A DNA stretch of 64,000 nt from Azonexus hydrophilus DSM 23864 (GTDB taxonomy: Bacteria > Pseudomonadota > Gammaproteobacteria > Burkholderiales > Rhodocyclaceae), in NCBI RefSeq assembly GCF_000429605.1, contig NZ_AUCE01000011.1, positions 496,001 through 560,000 of the forward strand. Direction: 5' to 3'. The notes under the pieces are model-generated. The model was not told the DNA's origin. It searched no databases and saw only the letters and a list, made by a program, of their open reading frames with translations. Every line of letters starts with the position of its first letter. The stretch's first letter is position 1. Positions 46,731-56,526 of this stretch are shown piece after piece. A program made the position numbers and the translations under genes.

Positions 46731-47759
46731 ATGTCGGACCTCTTGCCCGCGCCGGCTTCGGTACATTCCATTCTGGCGATCCAGGTCTCGCGCATCGGCG
46801 ATACCTTGCTGTCGACCCCGACCTTGCGAGCCATCGCCGAGCGCTTTCCCGGGGCGCGCCTGACCGTGCTCGGGCATCCGAACCGCGCCGAAGTGTTCAA
46901 AAACCTTCCCTTTGTTCACGCGGTCGGTTCGATCACCAAGAAAACCGCACTCTGGCAGGGCTGGTTGCCTGGCAAGCCCTACGATCTTGCCTTTGTTTTT
47001 GGCTATGACCAGGCACTGGTTCGCTACGCGCTGCGCGTAGCCCGCAGGGTGGTGGCCATGCGCCAGCAGGATGCCGGTCTGAATGGCCGCTTGCTCCATG
47101 CCGCCAGTGAACCGGCACCGAAATCCCGGCATGCGGTGTATATGCAGCATGCCCTGGTCGCCGATCTGGGTCTCCCGATCCACGACGAGCGCCTGGCCTA
47201 CGTGGTCACCGAAGCGGAAGCCGAATGGGCGCACGCTACCCTGAGCGAACGTGGCTTGTTGGCTGCCTTCCCCCTGATCGGCCTGCAGATCGCCAGTTTT
47301 CCGACCAAGGGCTATCGCGATTGGCCGGTCGAGAATTTCCTGGACCTGGCCAGGCGGATACAGGCGGCCTACCCGCAAGCGCATTTCCTGATATTCGGCG
47401 GCCCGCTGGAGCGCGAGCGGACCATGTCCCTGGCTGCGCAGCTGGGCACGGCGGCGACGCATCTGGCCGGTACGCTGAGCCTGCGCCAGACGGCGGCGCT
47501 GATGAGCCGCCTCGACTACTACATTGGCGTCGATACCGGTCCCACGCACATCATGGGCGCTCTCGGCCGACCGATGATGTCGTTCTACCATCCTTCCTCG
47601 CCGGCCCATCTGTTGCAGCCACTGCAGCACCCGGCCCTGGCTGCCGTCGATCACCCGCTGGCCGGCCAGGTCGGCCCGGAGGCGCCGATGGCCGGATTGA
47701 CCGTGGACAGTGTGTGGACGAAGCTTGAACCGGCCTTGGCCGGGCTGCGGGCGCGCTGA
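46731..47759 (+). CDS. GT9 glycosyltransferase (heptosyltransferase family)
   Basis: A 342-aa GT-B enzyme of the ADP-heptose:LPS transferase family. AIQVSRIGDTLLSTPTLRAIAERFPGARLTVLGH and YYIGVDTGPTHIMGALGRPMMSFYHPSSP are the donor and acceptor blocks. The WaaQ-type C-terminal cysteine patch is absent, so its sugar may differ. It starts 5 bases after the previous gene and is followed by another GT4. Confidence 0.82.
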   Translation: MSDLLPAPASVHSILAIQVSRIGDTLLSTPTLRAIAERFPGARLTVLGHPNRAEVFKNLPFVHAVGSITKKTALWQGWLPGKPYDLAFVFGYDQALVRYALRVARRVVAMRQQDAGLNGRLLHAASEPAPKSRHAVYMQHALVADLGLPIHDERLAYVVTEAEAEWAHATLSERGLLAAFPLIGLQIASFPTKGYRDWPVENFLDLARRIQAAYPQAHFLIFGGPLERERTMSLAAQLGTAATHLAGTLSLRQTAALMSRLDYYIGVDTGPTHIMGALGRPMMSFYHPSSPAHLLQPLQHPALAAVDHPLAGQVGPEAPMAGLTVDSVWTKLEPALAGLRAR

Positions 47760-47760
47760 C

Positions 47761-48837
47761 ATGTATTTTGCCTTCATCCTGCCCAATCTGGCCGGCGGCG
47801 GGGCCGAGAAGGCCATCCTGAAAACGGCGGCGGCGCTGGTCGAACGTGGCCATCAGGTGAGGCTCTTCCTGCTGGAGCGTCGGACAAGCTATGCCCCGGA
47901 TCCCCGGGTCACCGTCCATGTACTTGCCGAAAAACTACATCGAGGCTGGTTGGGCAAGCGCTGGTCAGCCTGGCGTCTGCGCCGTGCGCTGTGTCGGCAG
48001 ATGCCCGACCTGCTGGTGTCCACCTTGCCGTTTGCCGATGAAGTCGCCGCGCTGAGCGGTGCGCCGAATCACTGGTGCCGGGTTGCCAATACCCTGTCGG
48101 CGGAGGTCGGGAAGTTGCGGGCCGCTTCGCCAGGCAAGGCGGCGCGGCGTTTGCAGCGCTATCGCTCGCTTTACGGTGGGCGTCCCTTGATTGCCGTATC
48201 CGGCGGAGTGGCAGACGATCTACGGGAAAACCTCGGTTTGCCTTCGCAGGTGGTGACGATTCCGAATCCTTTCGATCTTGCCGCGATCCGTCGTCAGGCT
48301 GCCGAGCCTTTGCCAAACTTGCCGACGCGGGATTACGTCCTGCACGTTGGCCGTTTTTCGCCGCAGAAGCGCCACGATCTCCTGCTTGATGCCTGGCTCG
48401 CCATGCCGCAGGACCTGGATCTGGTCCTGCTCACGGCAGCGGAGCCAGCACTGCAGGCGATGATCGAGGCCCGCGGCTTGTCGGCGCGGGTCCGGGTCGC
48501 CGGATTCCAAGCCAATCCCTACCCGTGGATGGCGGGCGCGCGCTTGCTGGTGCTGTGTTCCGACCACGAGGGTTTGCCCAATGTTCTGATCGAGTCGCTG
48601 ATCTGCGGTACGCCTGTCGTTGCCACGGATTGTCCTTCCGGCCCCCGGGAAATCCTCGGCACGGCCTTGCCGTCGGCCTTGGTTCCGTGCGGCGACGCAG
48701 TGTCGCTGGCCCAGCGCATGCAGGCATTTCTTGCCTCTCCGCCGTCGCTGGCGGCGTTGGACCTGTCGGCCTACAGCGTCGAGCGTACGGCCGAGGCATA
48801 CGAGGCGATAGCCCGGGCAAATGGGAGCACAGGCTGA
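47761..48837 (+). CDS. GT4 glycosyltransferase
   Basis: A 358-aa GT-B enzyme. The N-terminus has FAFILPNLAGGGAEKAILKTAAAL, and the donor region reads VLHVGRFSPQKRHDLLLDAW, then LVLCSDHEGLPNVLIESLICGTPVVATDCPSGPREIL. This pattern is that of N-acetylgalactosamine or glucose transferases of the PglJ/WbnK type; the sugar cannot be told by eye. The stop overlaps the asnB start by one base (TGATG). Confidence 0.82.
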   Translation: MYFAFILPNLAGGGAEKAILKTAAALVERGHQVRLFLLERRTSYAPDPRVTVHVLAEKLHRGWLGKRWSAWRLRRALCRQMPDLLVSTLPFADEVAALSGAPNHWCRVANTLSAEVGKLRAASPGKAARRLQRYRSLYGGRPLIAVSGGVADDLRENLGLPSQVVTIPNPFDLAAIRRQAAEPLPNLPTRDYVLHVGRFSPQKRHDLLLDAWLAMPQDLDLVLLTAAEPALQAMIEARGLSARVRVAGFQANPYPWMAGARLLVLCSDHEGLPNVLIESLICGTPVVATDCPSGPREILGTALPSALVPCGDAVSLAQRMQAFLASPPSLAALDLSAYSVERTAEAYEAIARANGSTG

Positions 48838-50675
48838 TGTGCGGCATTCTCGGCATGGTCGGGAAACGTTGGCATGCGCAGGCCGGACAGGCCCTGTCCA
48901 GCATTGCCAGCCGAGGGCCGGATGCCCAGACCGTGCTCGCCATGGGCGAAGCGCTGTTCGCCCATACGCGGCTGGCGGTGATCGATCTGGCCGGCGGCCA
49001 GCAGCCGATGCAGACGGCGGATGGGCGCTACACCATCGTCTTCAACGGGGAAATCTACAATGCCCCCGATTTGCGCCGCGAATTGCAGTCGAATGGCGAA
49101 TCATTCCGGACCGACCATTCCGATACCGAAGTACTGCTTCTCGGATTCCGCGCCTGGGGCGAAGCATTGCTCGAAAAGCTCGACGGCATGTTTGCCTTCG
49201 CCATCTGGGATGCCCGGACGGGCGAATTGTTCGCGGCCCGCGACGCGCTCGGCATCAAACCTTTCATGTACGGCATCGACCAGGGAGAACTGGTCTTTGC
49301 CTCGACGCTGGCGCCGTTCTTCACCTTGACCGGTTTCCCGCGCCGGCTTGATCCCGAAGCGTTGCGCGATTACCTGGCATTCCAGACACCGCTGGCGCCG
49401 CAGACCTTCCTGCGCGATGTCAGGCAATTGCCGCCAGGTGCCTGCATGCGTTACCGGGCTGGCGAGGCAACGGCAGTCTGCCGACAGTGGTGGACGATCC
49501 CGCGGGAATCGGCGCTGATCATGCCCGAGGAAGCGCTGTTGCCAGAGTTGGAGCGGGTGCTGCGAACCAGCATGGCGCGTCAGCAAGTCGCCGACGTACC
49601 GATCGGCGCCTTTCTTTCCGGCGGGATCGATTCCAGTCTGCTGGTCTCCTATCTGGCGGAATCAAGTCGGCAGCCGGTGGAGACCTTCAGCCTGAAATTC
49701 GCCGATCAGGGTTTTGACGAAAGCATGCATGCGGCGCAGGTTGCCGAGCGCTTCGGCTGTCGGCATCACGTCCTTGAAGCCCCGTCGATCGATGCTGACC
49801 GGTTCGTTGCAGCCATTCGCGATCTCGACCAGCCGCTGGCCGACCCCGCCTATGTCATGACGCATGCGCTGGCTGGTTTGACCCGTCAACATGTGACAGT
49901 TGCCATCAGCGGCGATGGCGGCGACGAGCTGTTCGGTGGTTACCCGCGGTTCACGGATACGGAAAGCCGGCACCCAGCGCGTTTCTGGCAGCGACCGCTA
50001 CGTGCCGCAGTCGATGCCGGTCTGCTGCCATCCGCCCTGCTGCGACGCAGCCTGAGCGGACGGGAGCTGCTGCACTACCGTCGTGTCGAACTGGGGCCCT
50101 GGGTCGGTCGCAAGCGGATGGCGCACTATCTTGATCCTGCCATCCTGCCCGCCGCGCGGATAGAAAATACGCTGGACGCCTGGTTGCGCCTGATCGATGC
50201 TCAGGGAGGGGTGATGGATAGTACGGCATTGATGCGCGCCGATCTGTGGACCTATCTGTCGGAAAACTGTCTGGCCAAGACCGACCGGGCGAGCATGGCG
50301 CACGGGCTTGAAGTGCGCGTACCTTTGTTGGGCCAGCCAGTGCTGGATTTTGCGCTGGCCGTGCCGGCCAGCGTGCATTTGCGCGGCGGTCTGAAGTCGC
50401 TGCTCACCGGGCTTGCCCGGCAGCGCTTGCCGAGTTGTGTGTGGGACCGCCCGAAACACGGCTTTTCCGTGCCGCTCAGGCAATTGTTCAAGGGAAGCTG
50501 GCGTGAAGTGGGTGATGCCTGCTTTGCCGGGGCACAGGCTTACCCCTTCCTCTCCGGGAAGGCCCTGGCCGCGCTCTGGCAGCAGGTTGACGATAGACAT
50601 GTATCGTCGCGACTGGTGTATACCTTGCTCGTGTTGCTGGTGTGGCTCGAGAACAAGGATATATCGATCAATTAA
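48837..50675 (+). CDS. asnB: Asparagine synthase (glutamine-hydrolysing)
   Basis: A 612-aa protein with an N-terminal glutaminase domain (Cys2 nucleophile, MCGILGMVGKR, then SRGPDAQ and VFNGEIYN) and a C-terminal ATP-PPi synthetase domain with FLSGGIDSSLLV and ISGDGGDELFGGYPR. The length is that of the exopolysaccharide-associated type. In a glycan cluster such enzymes may amidate a sugar carboxylate (uronamide) and not make free asparagine. Co-transcribed with the GT4 before it; no RBS gap. A housekeeping asparagine role cannot be excluded. Confidence 0.88.
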   Translation: MCGILGMVGKRWHAQAGQALSSIASRGPDAQTVLAMGEALFAHTRLAVIDLAGGQQPMQTADGRYTIVFNGEIYNAPDLRRELQSNGESFRTDHSDTEVLLLGFRAWGEALLEKLDGMFAFAIWDARTGELFAARDALGIKPFMYGIDQGELVFASTLAPFFTLTGFPRRLDPEALRDYLAFQTPLAPQTFLRDVRQLPPGACMRYRAGEATAVCRQWWTIPRESALIMPEEALLPELERVLRTSMARQQVADVPIGAFLSGGIDSSLLVSYLAESSRQPVETFSLKFADQGFDESMHAAQVAERFGCRHHVLEAPSIDADRFVAAIRDLDQPLADPAYVMTHALAGLTRQHVTVAISGDGGDELFGGYPRFTDTESRHPARFWQRPLRAAVDAGLLPSALLRRSLSGRELLHYRRVELGPWVGRKRMAHYLDPAILPAARIENTLDAWLRLIDAQGGVMDSTALMRADLWTYLSENCLAKTDRASMAHGLEVRVPLLGQPVLDFALAVPASVHLRGGLKSLLTGLARQRLPSCVWDRPKHGFSVPLRQLFKGSWREVGDACFAGAQAYPFLSGKALAALWQQVDDRHVSSRLVYTLLVLLVWLENKDISIN

Positions 50676-50688
50676 CTGGGGGGTGGAT

Positions 50689-51426
50689 ATGCTTTTCAAA
50701 GCAGGTGGACGGACGGAGCGACGGTGGCGGAAAATTCAATGGCGATTTCTGCGCCCTGACTGGGCATCGAATTTCGGCGTCGATTTGCCGCTGAACTTGC
50801 CGGTGATCACGCCGCCGATCCGCAAGGACATATTTTTTGGTGGCTATGAAGCCAAGGAAGCCGGACTCGTACAGAAATATCTTTCGCCGTCGGATGTCGT
50901 CTTCGAGGTCGGCGCGGGGATCGGTTTTCTGTCGGCGATGTGCGCCAAAGTCGTCGGCAACGGCAATGTGCATGCGTATGAGGCGAATCCCCAGCTGATC
51001 CCCATCATTCGCAGCGTGCATGAGCGGAACGGCGTGTCGCCGCACGTATACAACGTCCTGCTCGGTAGCGGCGAAAGCGAACGTACGTTCTGGCTGGAGA
51101 CCGACTACTGGGCATCTTCGCTGATCAAGGGCTCAGCCGATGCGCAGCCCATACAGATTCCGCAGATTGACCTGAATGCTGAACTCGCCCGCATTCGCCC
51201 CAGCTTTCTGATCGTCGATATCGAGGGCGGGGAGTACGAGTTCTTCAAGGACATCGATCTCTCCTCGATCACTAAAATCTGCATCGAGGTCCATCCGCAT
51301 GTCCTGGGTAACGACAAGGTTTGCGAAATACTGGCCTGGTTGTTCGCCCGGGGGTTCAGTCTGGAAGTCGGCAACATGCGCAAATTCGTCTTCTACTTGT
51401 ACCGGACCGGCACGGGAGTCATCTAA
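50689..51426 (+). CDS. FkbM-family methyltransferase
   Basis: A 245-aa SAM-dependent O-methyltransferase. The FkbM domain (about 60-225) shows VVFEVGAGIGFLSAMCAKVVG, VHAYEANPQLIPIIRS and PSFLIVDIEGGEYEFF, the last being the typical D-x-EG line. It may O-methylate a sugar of the LPS chain. GGGGGTGG precedes the ATG. The next gene begins directly after its TAA. Confidence 0.85.
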   Translation: MLFKAGGRTERRWRKIQWRFLRPDWASNFGVDLPLNLPVITPPIRKDIFFGGYEAKEAGLVQKYLSPSDVVFEVGAGIGFLSAMCAKVVGNGNVHAYEANPQLIPIIRSVHERNGVSPHVYNVLLGSGESERTFWLETDYWASSLIKGSADAQPIQIPQIDLNAELARIRPSFLIVDIEGGEYEFFKDIDLSSITKICIEVHPHVLGNDKVCEILAWLFARGFSLEVGNMRKFVFYLYRTGTGVI

Positions 51427-52395
51427 GTGGCTGTCACGCTGAGTTTGATCGTTCCGGTCTATAACGTCGCACCATACCTGGCGCAGTGTCTCGACTCCCT
51501 GCTTGCGCAGGATCTGGACGGTGTCGAGATCATTGTCGTCGACGACGGGGCAACCGACGAATGCCCAGCGATACTGGCAAGCTACCAGGAAGCGCATCCC
51601 GGGGCGCTGACCGTCATCCGGCAGCCGAATGCCGGCCTGTCCGCGGCACGGAACACGGGGCTCGACAAGGCGAGCGGCCAGTATGTGGCGTTTGTCGATT
51701 CGGACGACTGGATCGAACCGTCGTACTATCGCCGCTTGCTCGAACTGGCGATCAGCCAGGATCTGGACATGGCGCATGGCAACGCCATTTTCCACTTCGA
51801 AGGCCGGCGCGAGGATCAGCCGATCTATCAGGATGCATTGTCTACCGAGGTGATGCACGGACGCGAGGTGCTGCGCAAGCGTCTGGCCGAGCGCACCTTC
51901 CTGCACATGGTGTGGATGCATCTCTACCGCCGCGAGTTCATCGAAATGCACGGGATGCGTTTCATCCCGGGGCGCATTCATGAGGACGTTTTGTGGACGA
52001 CGCAGGCTTTCCTGCTTGCTCGGCGGGTCGCCTATGATCCGGCCCAGGGCTATTTCTATCGCCAGCGTATTCGCCGGTATTCCCAGGCTGCATCCGATGC
52101 GCGGTTTGCGACCATCATCGACAGTTCGATCCGCAACGCCCTCGGCCTGGCCGAAATGGCCGACGGGCTTGGCGAGGATGCAGAACTTGCCGGTCTGATC
52201 CGCTGGCAGCTGGTCGACGGCGGTCTGTCGGTGTTTCACAAACTGCGGAAAATTGCCGATCCGGAAATTCGCCGCCAGGTTCACCGCCAGTGCCGTGAAC
52301 TGGGCTTGTATTCGACACTGTGGCGCAGCGCCACCCTGTTTTCGCAGCGTCGGCGGATTGCCCGGAACTGGCTGCAGGGATTATTCCGGAGATGA
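51427..52395 (+). CDS. GT2 glycosyltransferase
   Basis: A 322-aa GT-A fold enzyme. It has LIVPVYNVAPYLAQCLDSLLAQ, VDDGATDECPAIL, PNAGLSAARNTGL and the DxD-type FVDSDDWIEPSYY, followed by the acceptor region HEDVLWTTQAF. The start is GTG, directly after the previous TAA, with GGGAG nine bases upstream. The sugar is unknown. It overlaps the next gene by ATGA. Confidence 0.87.
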   Translation: MAVTLSLIVPVYNVAPYLAQCLDSLLAQDLDGVEIIVVDDGATDECPAILASYQEAHPGALTVIRQPNAGLSAARNTGLDKASGQYVAFVDSDDWIEPSYYRRLLELAISQDLDMAHGNAIFHFEGRREDQPIYQDALSTEVMHGREVLRKRLAERTFLHMVWMHLYRREFIEMHGMRFIPGRIHEDVLWTTQAFLLARRVAYDPAQGYFYRQRIRRYSQAASDARFATIIDSSIRNALGLAEMADGLGEDAELAGLIRWQLVDGGLSVFHKLRKIADPEIRRQVHRQCRELGLYSTLWRSATLFSQRRRIARNWLQGLFRR

Positions 52396-53546
52396 TCCGG
52401 CGCTGCATCCAGATCAATCTGCAGCCCGGCTGGGGCGGCGGGGAGATCTATACCGTCTTTTTTACCCGGGCGTTGCTGGCTCAGGGGGTGCCGACGACCT
52501 TGTACGTGCTGCGCGACAATACGCGCTGGACGAGCGAACTGCCGCCCGGCGTCGACATCGTTCCGGTGGCCGGGGCTGCGGAAATGCTGACCTCACTGCA
52601 GGCATGCGAGGCGCCCTGGGTCGTCTGCCAGACGCCGCTGGATCTGCCTGCGCTGGAGGTCTTGCGTCATCCCCGGCGCCTGTTGTCGTGCATCGCCCAC
52701 ATGCCCCTCTATGGTCGTGACCCGCGCCGCATTGCCGGTCACGACTACGTGATTGCCGTGTCGGCCCACGTCATTGCCAGTCTGCAGGCAGCCGGGATAT
52801 CGCAGGTCCATCCCGAGCCGCTGCTCGGTATTGCCGATCTGGCGCCACGGCCAGCCGGCGATGCGGCATCGGGGGTTGTCCGCCGCTCGCGCTACGACTG
52901 GGATATGCGCAAGGGCAGGGACCGTCTGCTGAGCTGGCTGGCGCCGCTTGCGGCCAGTTTTGCCCGGGCCGAGGCTTATCGGAAAAAGCCGGGCATCACG
53001 CTGGGCATCGTTTCGCGACTGACCCCGATCAAGCAGTTCCCCCTCTTGTTCAGTCTGTTGGCGCCTGTGTTGGCACGGCATCCGGACGTCCATCTGGAAA
53101 TCTTCGGGGCCGGCGGCTACGCCTCGGTGCGCGATCTGGATGCTGCCCTGCGTCCTTGCCGACGGCAGGTCCGTTTCTGGGGGCAACAGCCGGATGTGGC
53201 TGCCGTTTACCGACAGATCGATTATTTGCTGACCGGTTTGCCGGAGAAGGAAGCGCTGGGCTTGAATGTGATCGAAGCTCAGGCCTGCGGTACGCCGGTG
53301 CTGGCCGTCGATGCCAGCCCGTTCACAGAGACCGTGTGCGCCGGGGTGAGCGGACTGTTTTTCGAGGATCCTCGCCACGATGGCGGGACCAGTTTCGACG
53401 CACTGATTACCCGCCTGGAACGGCAAGCTTTCCGGATCGATCCGGAAGCCGCCCGGGATCACCTGGCCAGGTTTTCGGCGGAAGCCTTCGCGCAACGGGT
53501 CGGTCGGCTGTGTACGGCGGTCAATAACAAAGGAGTCCCAGGGTGA
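52392..53546 (+). CDS. GT4-like glycosyltransferase
   Basis: A 384-aa GT-B enzyme. The N-terminus INLQPGWGGGEIYTVFFTRALLAQG is the acceptor loop; the donor part has ITLGIVSRLTPIKQFPLLFSLLAPVL, then LPEKEALGLNVIEAQACGTPVLAVDASPFTE (E-x7-E pattern). The sugar is unknown. It overlaps the GT2 gene before (ATGA) and the next gene after (GTGA), so all are one unit. Confidence 0.78.
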   Translation: MIRRCIQINLQPGWGGGEIYTVFFTRALLAQGVPTTLYVLRDNTRWTSELPPGVDIVPVAGAAEMLTSLQACEAPWVVCQTPLDLPALEVLRHPRRLLSCIAHMPLYGRDPRRIAGHDYVIAVSAHVIASLQAAGISQVHPEPLLGIADLAPRPAGDAASGVVRRSRYDWDMRKGRDRLLSWLAPLAASFARAEAYRKKPGITLGIVSRLTPIKQFPLLFSLLAPVLARHPDVHLEIFGAGGYASVRDLDAALRPCRRQVRFWGQQPDVAAVYRQIDYLLTGLPEKEALGLNVIEAQACGTPVLAVDASPFTETVCAGVSGLFFEDPRHDGGTSFDALITRLERQAFRIDPEAARDHLARFSAEAFAQRVGRLCTAVNNKGVPG

Positions 53547-54499
53547 GCGGAAAAAAAGTCATCATCAACTACCGCAAGGGTTTTGAGCCGCTTGAGGAGG
53601 CATTCGCCAATCTTGGCTACGAAGTGATCAAGAATGCCTGGCATCTGCCGGCGGGTGCCGACGATATCGAACTGGCGGTGGTCAACCTTTATGAAGCGAT
53701 CCGCCAGCCCTGGCGGGCGCTGTCGTTCAAACGCCAGTTAAGCCGGGCAGGGATTCCGCTGATCGGCCTGGATCGCGATGCGCCATGGCATATGGGTATC
53801 CGCAAGCGGCGCATCCTGCTGTTCCGTTGCCTGAACCTGCTCGACATCTATGCCAGCCATACGATGCAGCCAACCTGGAACTTCGCACCCACCAAAATCT
53901 ACAGTCCGAACGCCGTCTGGGTGCGCAATTTCAACCTGCACGGCCACACCCTGGACGAAATGCGGGATCCGGGGTTCTACGAATACGATGTTTCCTTTCT
54001 CGGCAACATGGACGGCGTGCGCTACAAGGAACATGCCGAGCGGCAGCATTTTTTTGCCGCCCTGCGCGAGCGCCTTGATGCGCTCGGCATTCGGCACTAC
54101 ATCAAGCATTCGTCGGGTATCAGCGAGGAGGAACAGATCCGGGTCATCCAGCGCTCGTGCATCAACCTGAGTTTCCGCTCGTCCTGCGATCACGGCGGCG
54201 AAATGAGTTGGGGACTGCCGGAGCGCTGTTATGGCGTGCCGGCACGGGGAGGATTCCTGCTGACTGACCGGCGCCGCCATGCCGCCGACGATTTCGATCT
54301 GGCGCGGGAGTGGGCGGACTACGAAGGGATGGACGACTGCATCCGGCAGATCCAGCACTGGCTGGCCAATTTCGCGCAGACACGGGCCATTGCCGAAGCG
54401 GCACACGAGAAGGTCATGGCCTGCCACACCTACGAGCACCGGGCGCAAAACCTGATCAATGCGGCTCATGCCTGCCGTGCCGCCAGGCAAACAAGCTGA
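53543..54499 (+). CDS. Probable CgeB-like glycosyltransferase
   Basis: A 318-aa protein starting at GTG. The C-terminal half (about 150-310) resembles the Glyco_trans_1_2/CgeB fold: YDVSFLGNMDG, LSFRSSCDHGGEMSWGLPERCYGVPARGGFLLTDRR (GxPxRxYxxxAxGxxL type) and YEHRAQNLINA. The N-terminal half is less clear (DRDAPWHMGIRKRR, NAVWVRNFN). It might be a GT-B enzyme with a degenerate acceptor half. The GTG overlaps the previous stop. Confidence 0.6.
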   Translation: MSGKKVIINYRKGFEPLEEAFANLGYEVIKNAWHLPAGADDIELAVVNLYEAIRQPWRALSFKRQLSRAGIPLIGLDRDAPWHMGIRKRRILLFRCLNLLDIYASHTMQPTWNFAPTKIYSPNAVWVRNFNLHGHTLDEMRDPGFYEYDVSFLGNMDGVRYKEHAERQHFFAALRERLDALGIRHYIKHSSGISEEEQIRVIQRSCINLSFRSSCDHGGEMSWGLPERCYGVPARGGFLLTDRRRHAADDFDLAREWADYEGMDDCIRQIQHWLANFAQTRAIAEAAHEKVMACHTYEHRAQNLINAAHACRAARQTS

Positions 54500-54514
54500 A
54501 GGTCGCGCCAAGCC

Positions 54515-55528
54515 ATGAAGATTCTTGTCATTCGCCGCGACAACATTGGCGATCTGGTCTGTACCACGCCCCTGATCCGCGCCCTGCGCCGGCAGTTGCC
54601 CAACGCCAGCTTGCAGGCGCTGGTGACCCATTACAATGCCGAAGTGCTGGCTGGAAATCCTGATCTGGACCGGGTTTACTCCTATCAGAAAGCCAAGCAT
54701 CGCGGCCCCGGCGAAGGCACGCTGGGGATCTACTGGCAACGCTTGAAAACCATTCTCGCCCTGCGCCGGGAACGTTTTGACTGGGTTTTGCTGCCCGGAG
54801 GCGCCCAGGCAAGTTCGTTGCGCTTTGCCCGCATGATCGCCGCCAAGCGGGTGTTGATTCGGGACGATCAGGACCGGCAAGGTGGTGCCCACGAGGTCGA
54901 GCAATGCTGCCACCTGCTGCCGCGCATGGGCTTGCGGTACGAGACGCCAGCGCCGCTGGTCGTTCCCGATCCCGCTTTGCAGCAGGCTTTCCGCGAACAG
55001 TGCAGCGCCCGGCTCGGCTTCGCCCCGACCCGCCTGATCGGGGTCCACGTAAGTGCTCGCAAGCCCTCCCAGCGTTGGCCCGCCGATCGCTTCGCAGCCT
55101 TCATTCGCGCGGTGACGGAGCCGGAAGGAACTGCTTGCCTGCTGTTCTGGGCGCCCGGCTCCAGCGACGATCCGAAACATCCGGGTGATGACCACAAAGC
55201 CGCCGAGATCATCGCCGCAACCCATGGGGCCCCGGTAGTCCCGCTGCCGACCGGGCATCTCAGACAACTCATTGCCGGCCTGAGCCTGTGCGATGGCGTA
55301 CTATGCGCCGATGGCGGCGCGATGCACCTCGCCGCTGCGCTGGGCAAGCCCATGGTCTGCCTGTTCGGCGACTCCGATCCGGAAAGGTGGGGTCCCTGGG
55401 GCAACCCGCATCGGATTGCCCAGGCGGAAAGCAGAGATGTCGAGGATCTAACGGTTGAAAGCATCCTCCAGCGCTGGGAAGAGGTTCAGGGAGCCAATTC
55501 TGCGATTGAGTGTCAGGAGCGTCAATGA
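54515..55528 (+). CDS. GT9 glycosyltransferase (heptosyltransferase family)
   Basis: A 337-aa GT-B enzyme, the third GT9 of the cluster. Lines: MKILVIRRDNIGDLVCTTPLIRALRRQLPNA, IGVHVSARKPSQRWP and GVLCADGGAMHLAAALGKPMVCLFGDSDPERWGPWGNP. ADP-heptose or a related heptose is the usual donor. The next gene begins within its last codon (ATGA-type overlap). Confidence 0.85.
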   Translation: MKILVIRRDNIGDLVCTTPLIRALRRQLPNASLQALVTHYNAEVLAGNPDLDRVYSYQKAKHRGPGEGTLGIYWQRLKTILALRRERFDWVLLPGGAQASSLRFARMIAAKRVLIRDDQDRQGGAHEVEQCCHLLPRMGLRYETPAPLVVPDPALQQAFREQCSARLGFAPTRLIGVHVSARKPSQRWPADRFAAFIRAVTEPEGTACLLFWAPGSSDDPKHPGDDHKAAEIIAATHGAPVVPLPTGHLRQLIAGLSLCDGVLCADGGAMHLAAALGKPMVCLFGDSDPERWGPWGNPHRIAQAESRDVEDLTVESILQRWEEVQGANSAIECQERQ

Positions 55529-56526
55529 TCCCTAGACAACATGGAAGCTACGAGCGATCGGGTGAAAAATTGCAAACACCAGTAGATAAAGTGGATTTTT
55601 CAGTTGTAGTCCCCGTGTATGGCTGTTCATCCTGTCTGTATGAATTACATGAACGCTTGCGTTCATCGCTGCGGACAATCACGGAGAACTACGAGATCAT
55701 TCTGGTCAATGACGCCAGTCCAACGGCATCGTGGGAAGTCATATGCGAACTGTCGAAACAGGATTCCCGGGTCAGGGGCATCAACCTCTCAAGGAATTTC
55801 GGCCAGCACTATGCAATCACGGCAGGTCTCGACTTTTCCCGAGGCGATTGGGTAGTCGTAATGGATTGCGACCTGCAGGATCAACCGGAAGAAATCATCA
55901 AGCTTTACCGGAAAGCGCAGGAAGGGTTCGATTTAGTTGTTGGTCGCCGTATAAATAGACAAGACGGGTATTTCAAAAAACTTGGCTCTAGGTGGTTTAA
56001 CCTGATTTTTGATTACTTTACGGGAAGCCAGCTTGATAATCGAATAGGGAATTTTGGTTTGTATTCCAAGCGAGTTGTAAATAGTATTCGTTCTATGCGA
56101 GAGCAGAACAGGTCGTTTGGTCTTTTTGCTTATTGGGTTGGTTTCCGAAGGGCGGAGATTGATATTATCCATGCGGCCCGCAAGGAGGGACGCTCAGGCT
56201 ATACCCTCAGACGGCTTGTTAACCTAGCGATTGATAGCATCGTGGCTCATTCTAATGCGCTACTGATGCTTACCATTAAAACCGGCTTTCTGATGGCAGT
56301 GGGGTCTGTTTTATTTTCATTATGGCTCGCCGTTCGTTATTTTATCTCTGGCGGGGGCGTTACCGGGTGGACCAGCCTAATGGTTTCGATTTACTTCACT
56401 GCCGGTTTGATGATTACCTGTATCGGTGTAGTGGGGCTCTATATTGGAAAGATATTCAACGAGGTGAAAGGGCGTCCCTTGTACATCGTTCAGTCAACAA
56501 CGTTTGATCCGGAGCAGGACTCGTGA
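55525..56526 (+). CDS. Polyprenyl-phosphate glycosyltransferase, GtrB/ArnC-type
   Basis: A 333-aa GT2 enzyme with a catalytic GT-A domain (FSVVVPVYGCSSCLYEL, LVNDASPTASW, GINLSRNFGQHYAITAGLDFSRGDWVVVMDCDLQDQPEEI) and two C-terminal membrane helices (about 245-268 and 280-305). This layout fits enzymes that load a sugar onto undecaprenyl phosphate, as ArnC and GtrB do. Base composition becomes more AT-rich from about 55.95 kb. It overlaps the previous and the next genes by 4 bases each. Confidence 0.83.
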   Translation: MIPRQHGSYERSGEKLQTPVDKVDFSVVVPVYGCSSCLYELHERLRSSLRTITENYEIILVNDASPTASWEVICELSKQDSRVRGINLSRNFGQHYAITAGLDFSRGDWVVVMDCDLQDQPEEIIKLYRKAQEGFDLVVGRRINRQDGYFKKLGSRWFNLIFDYFTGSQLDNRIGNFGLYSKRVVNSIRSMREQNRSFGLFAYWVGFRRAEIDIIHAARKEGRSGYTLRRLVNLAIDSIVAHSNALLMLTIKTGFLMAVGSVLFSLWLAVRYFISGGGVTGWTSLMVSIYFTAGLMITCIGVVGLYIGKIFNEVKGRPLYIVQSTTFDPEQDS

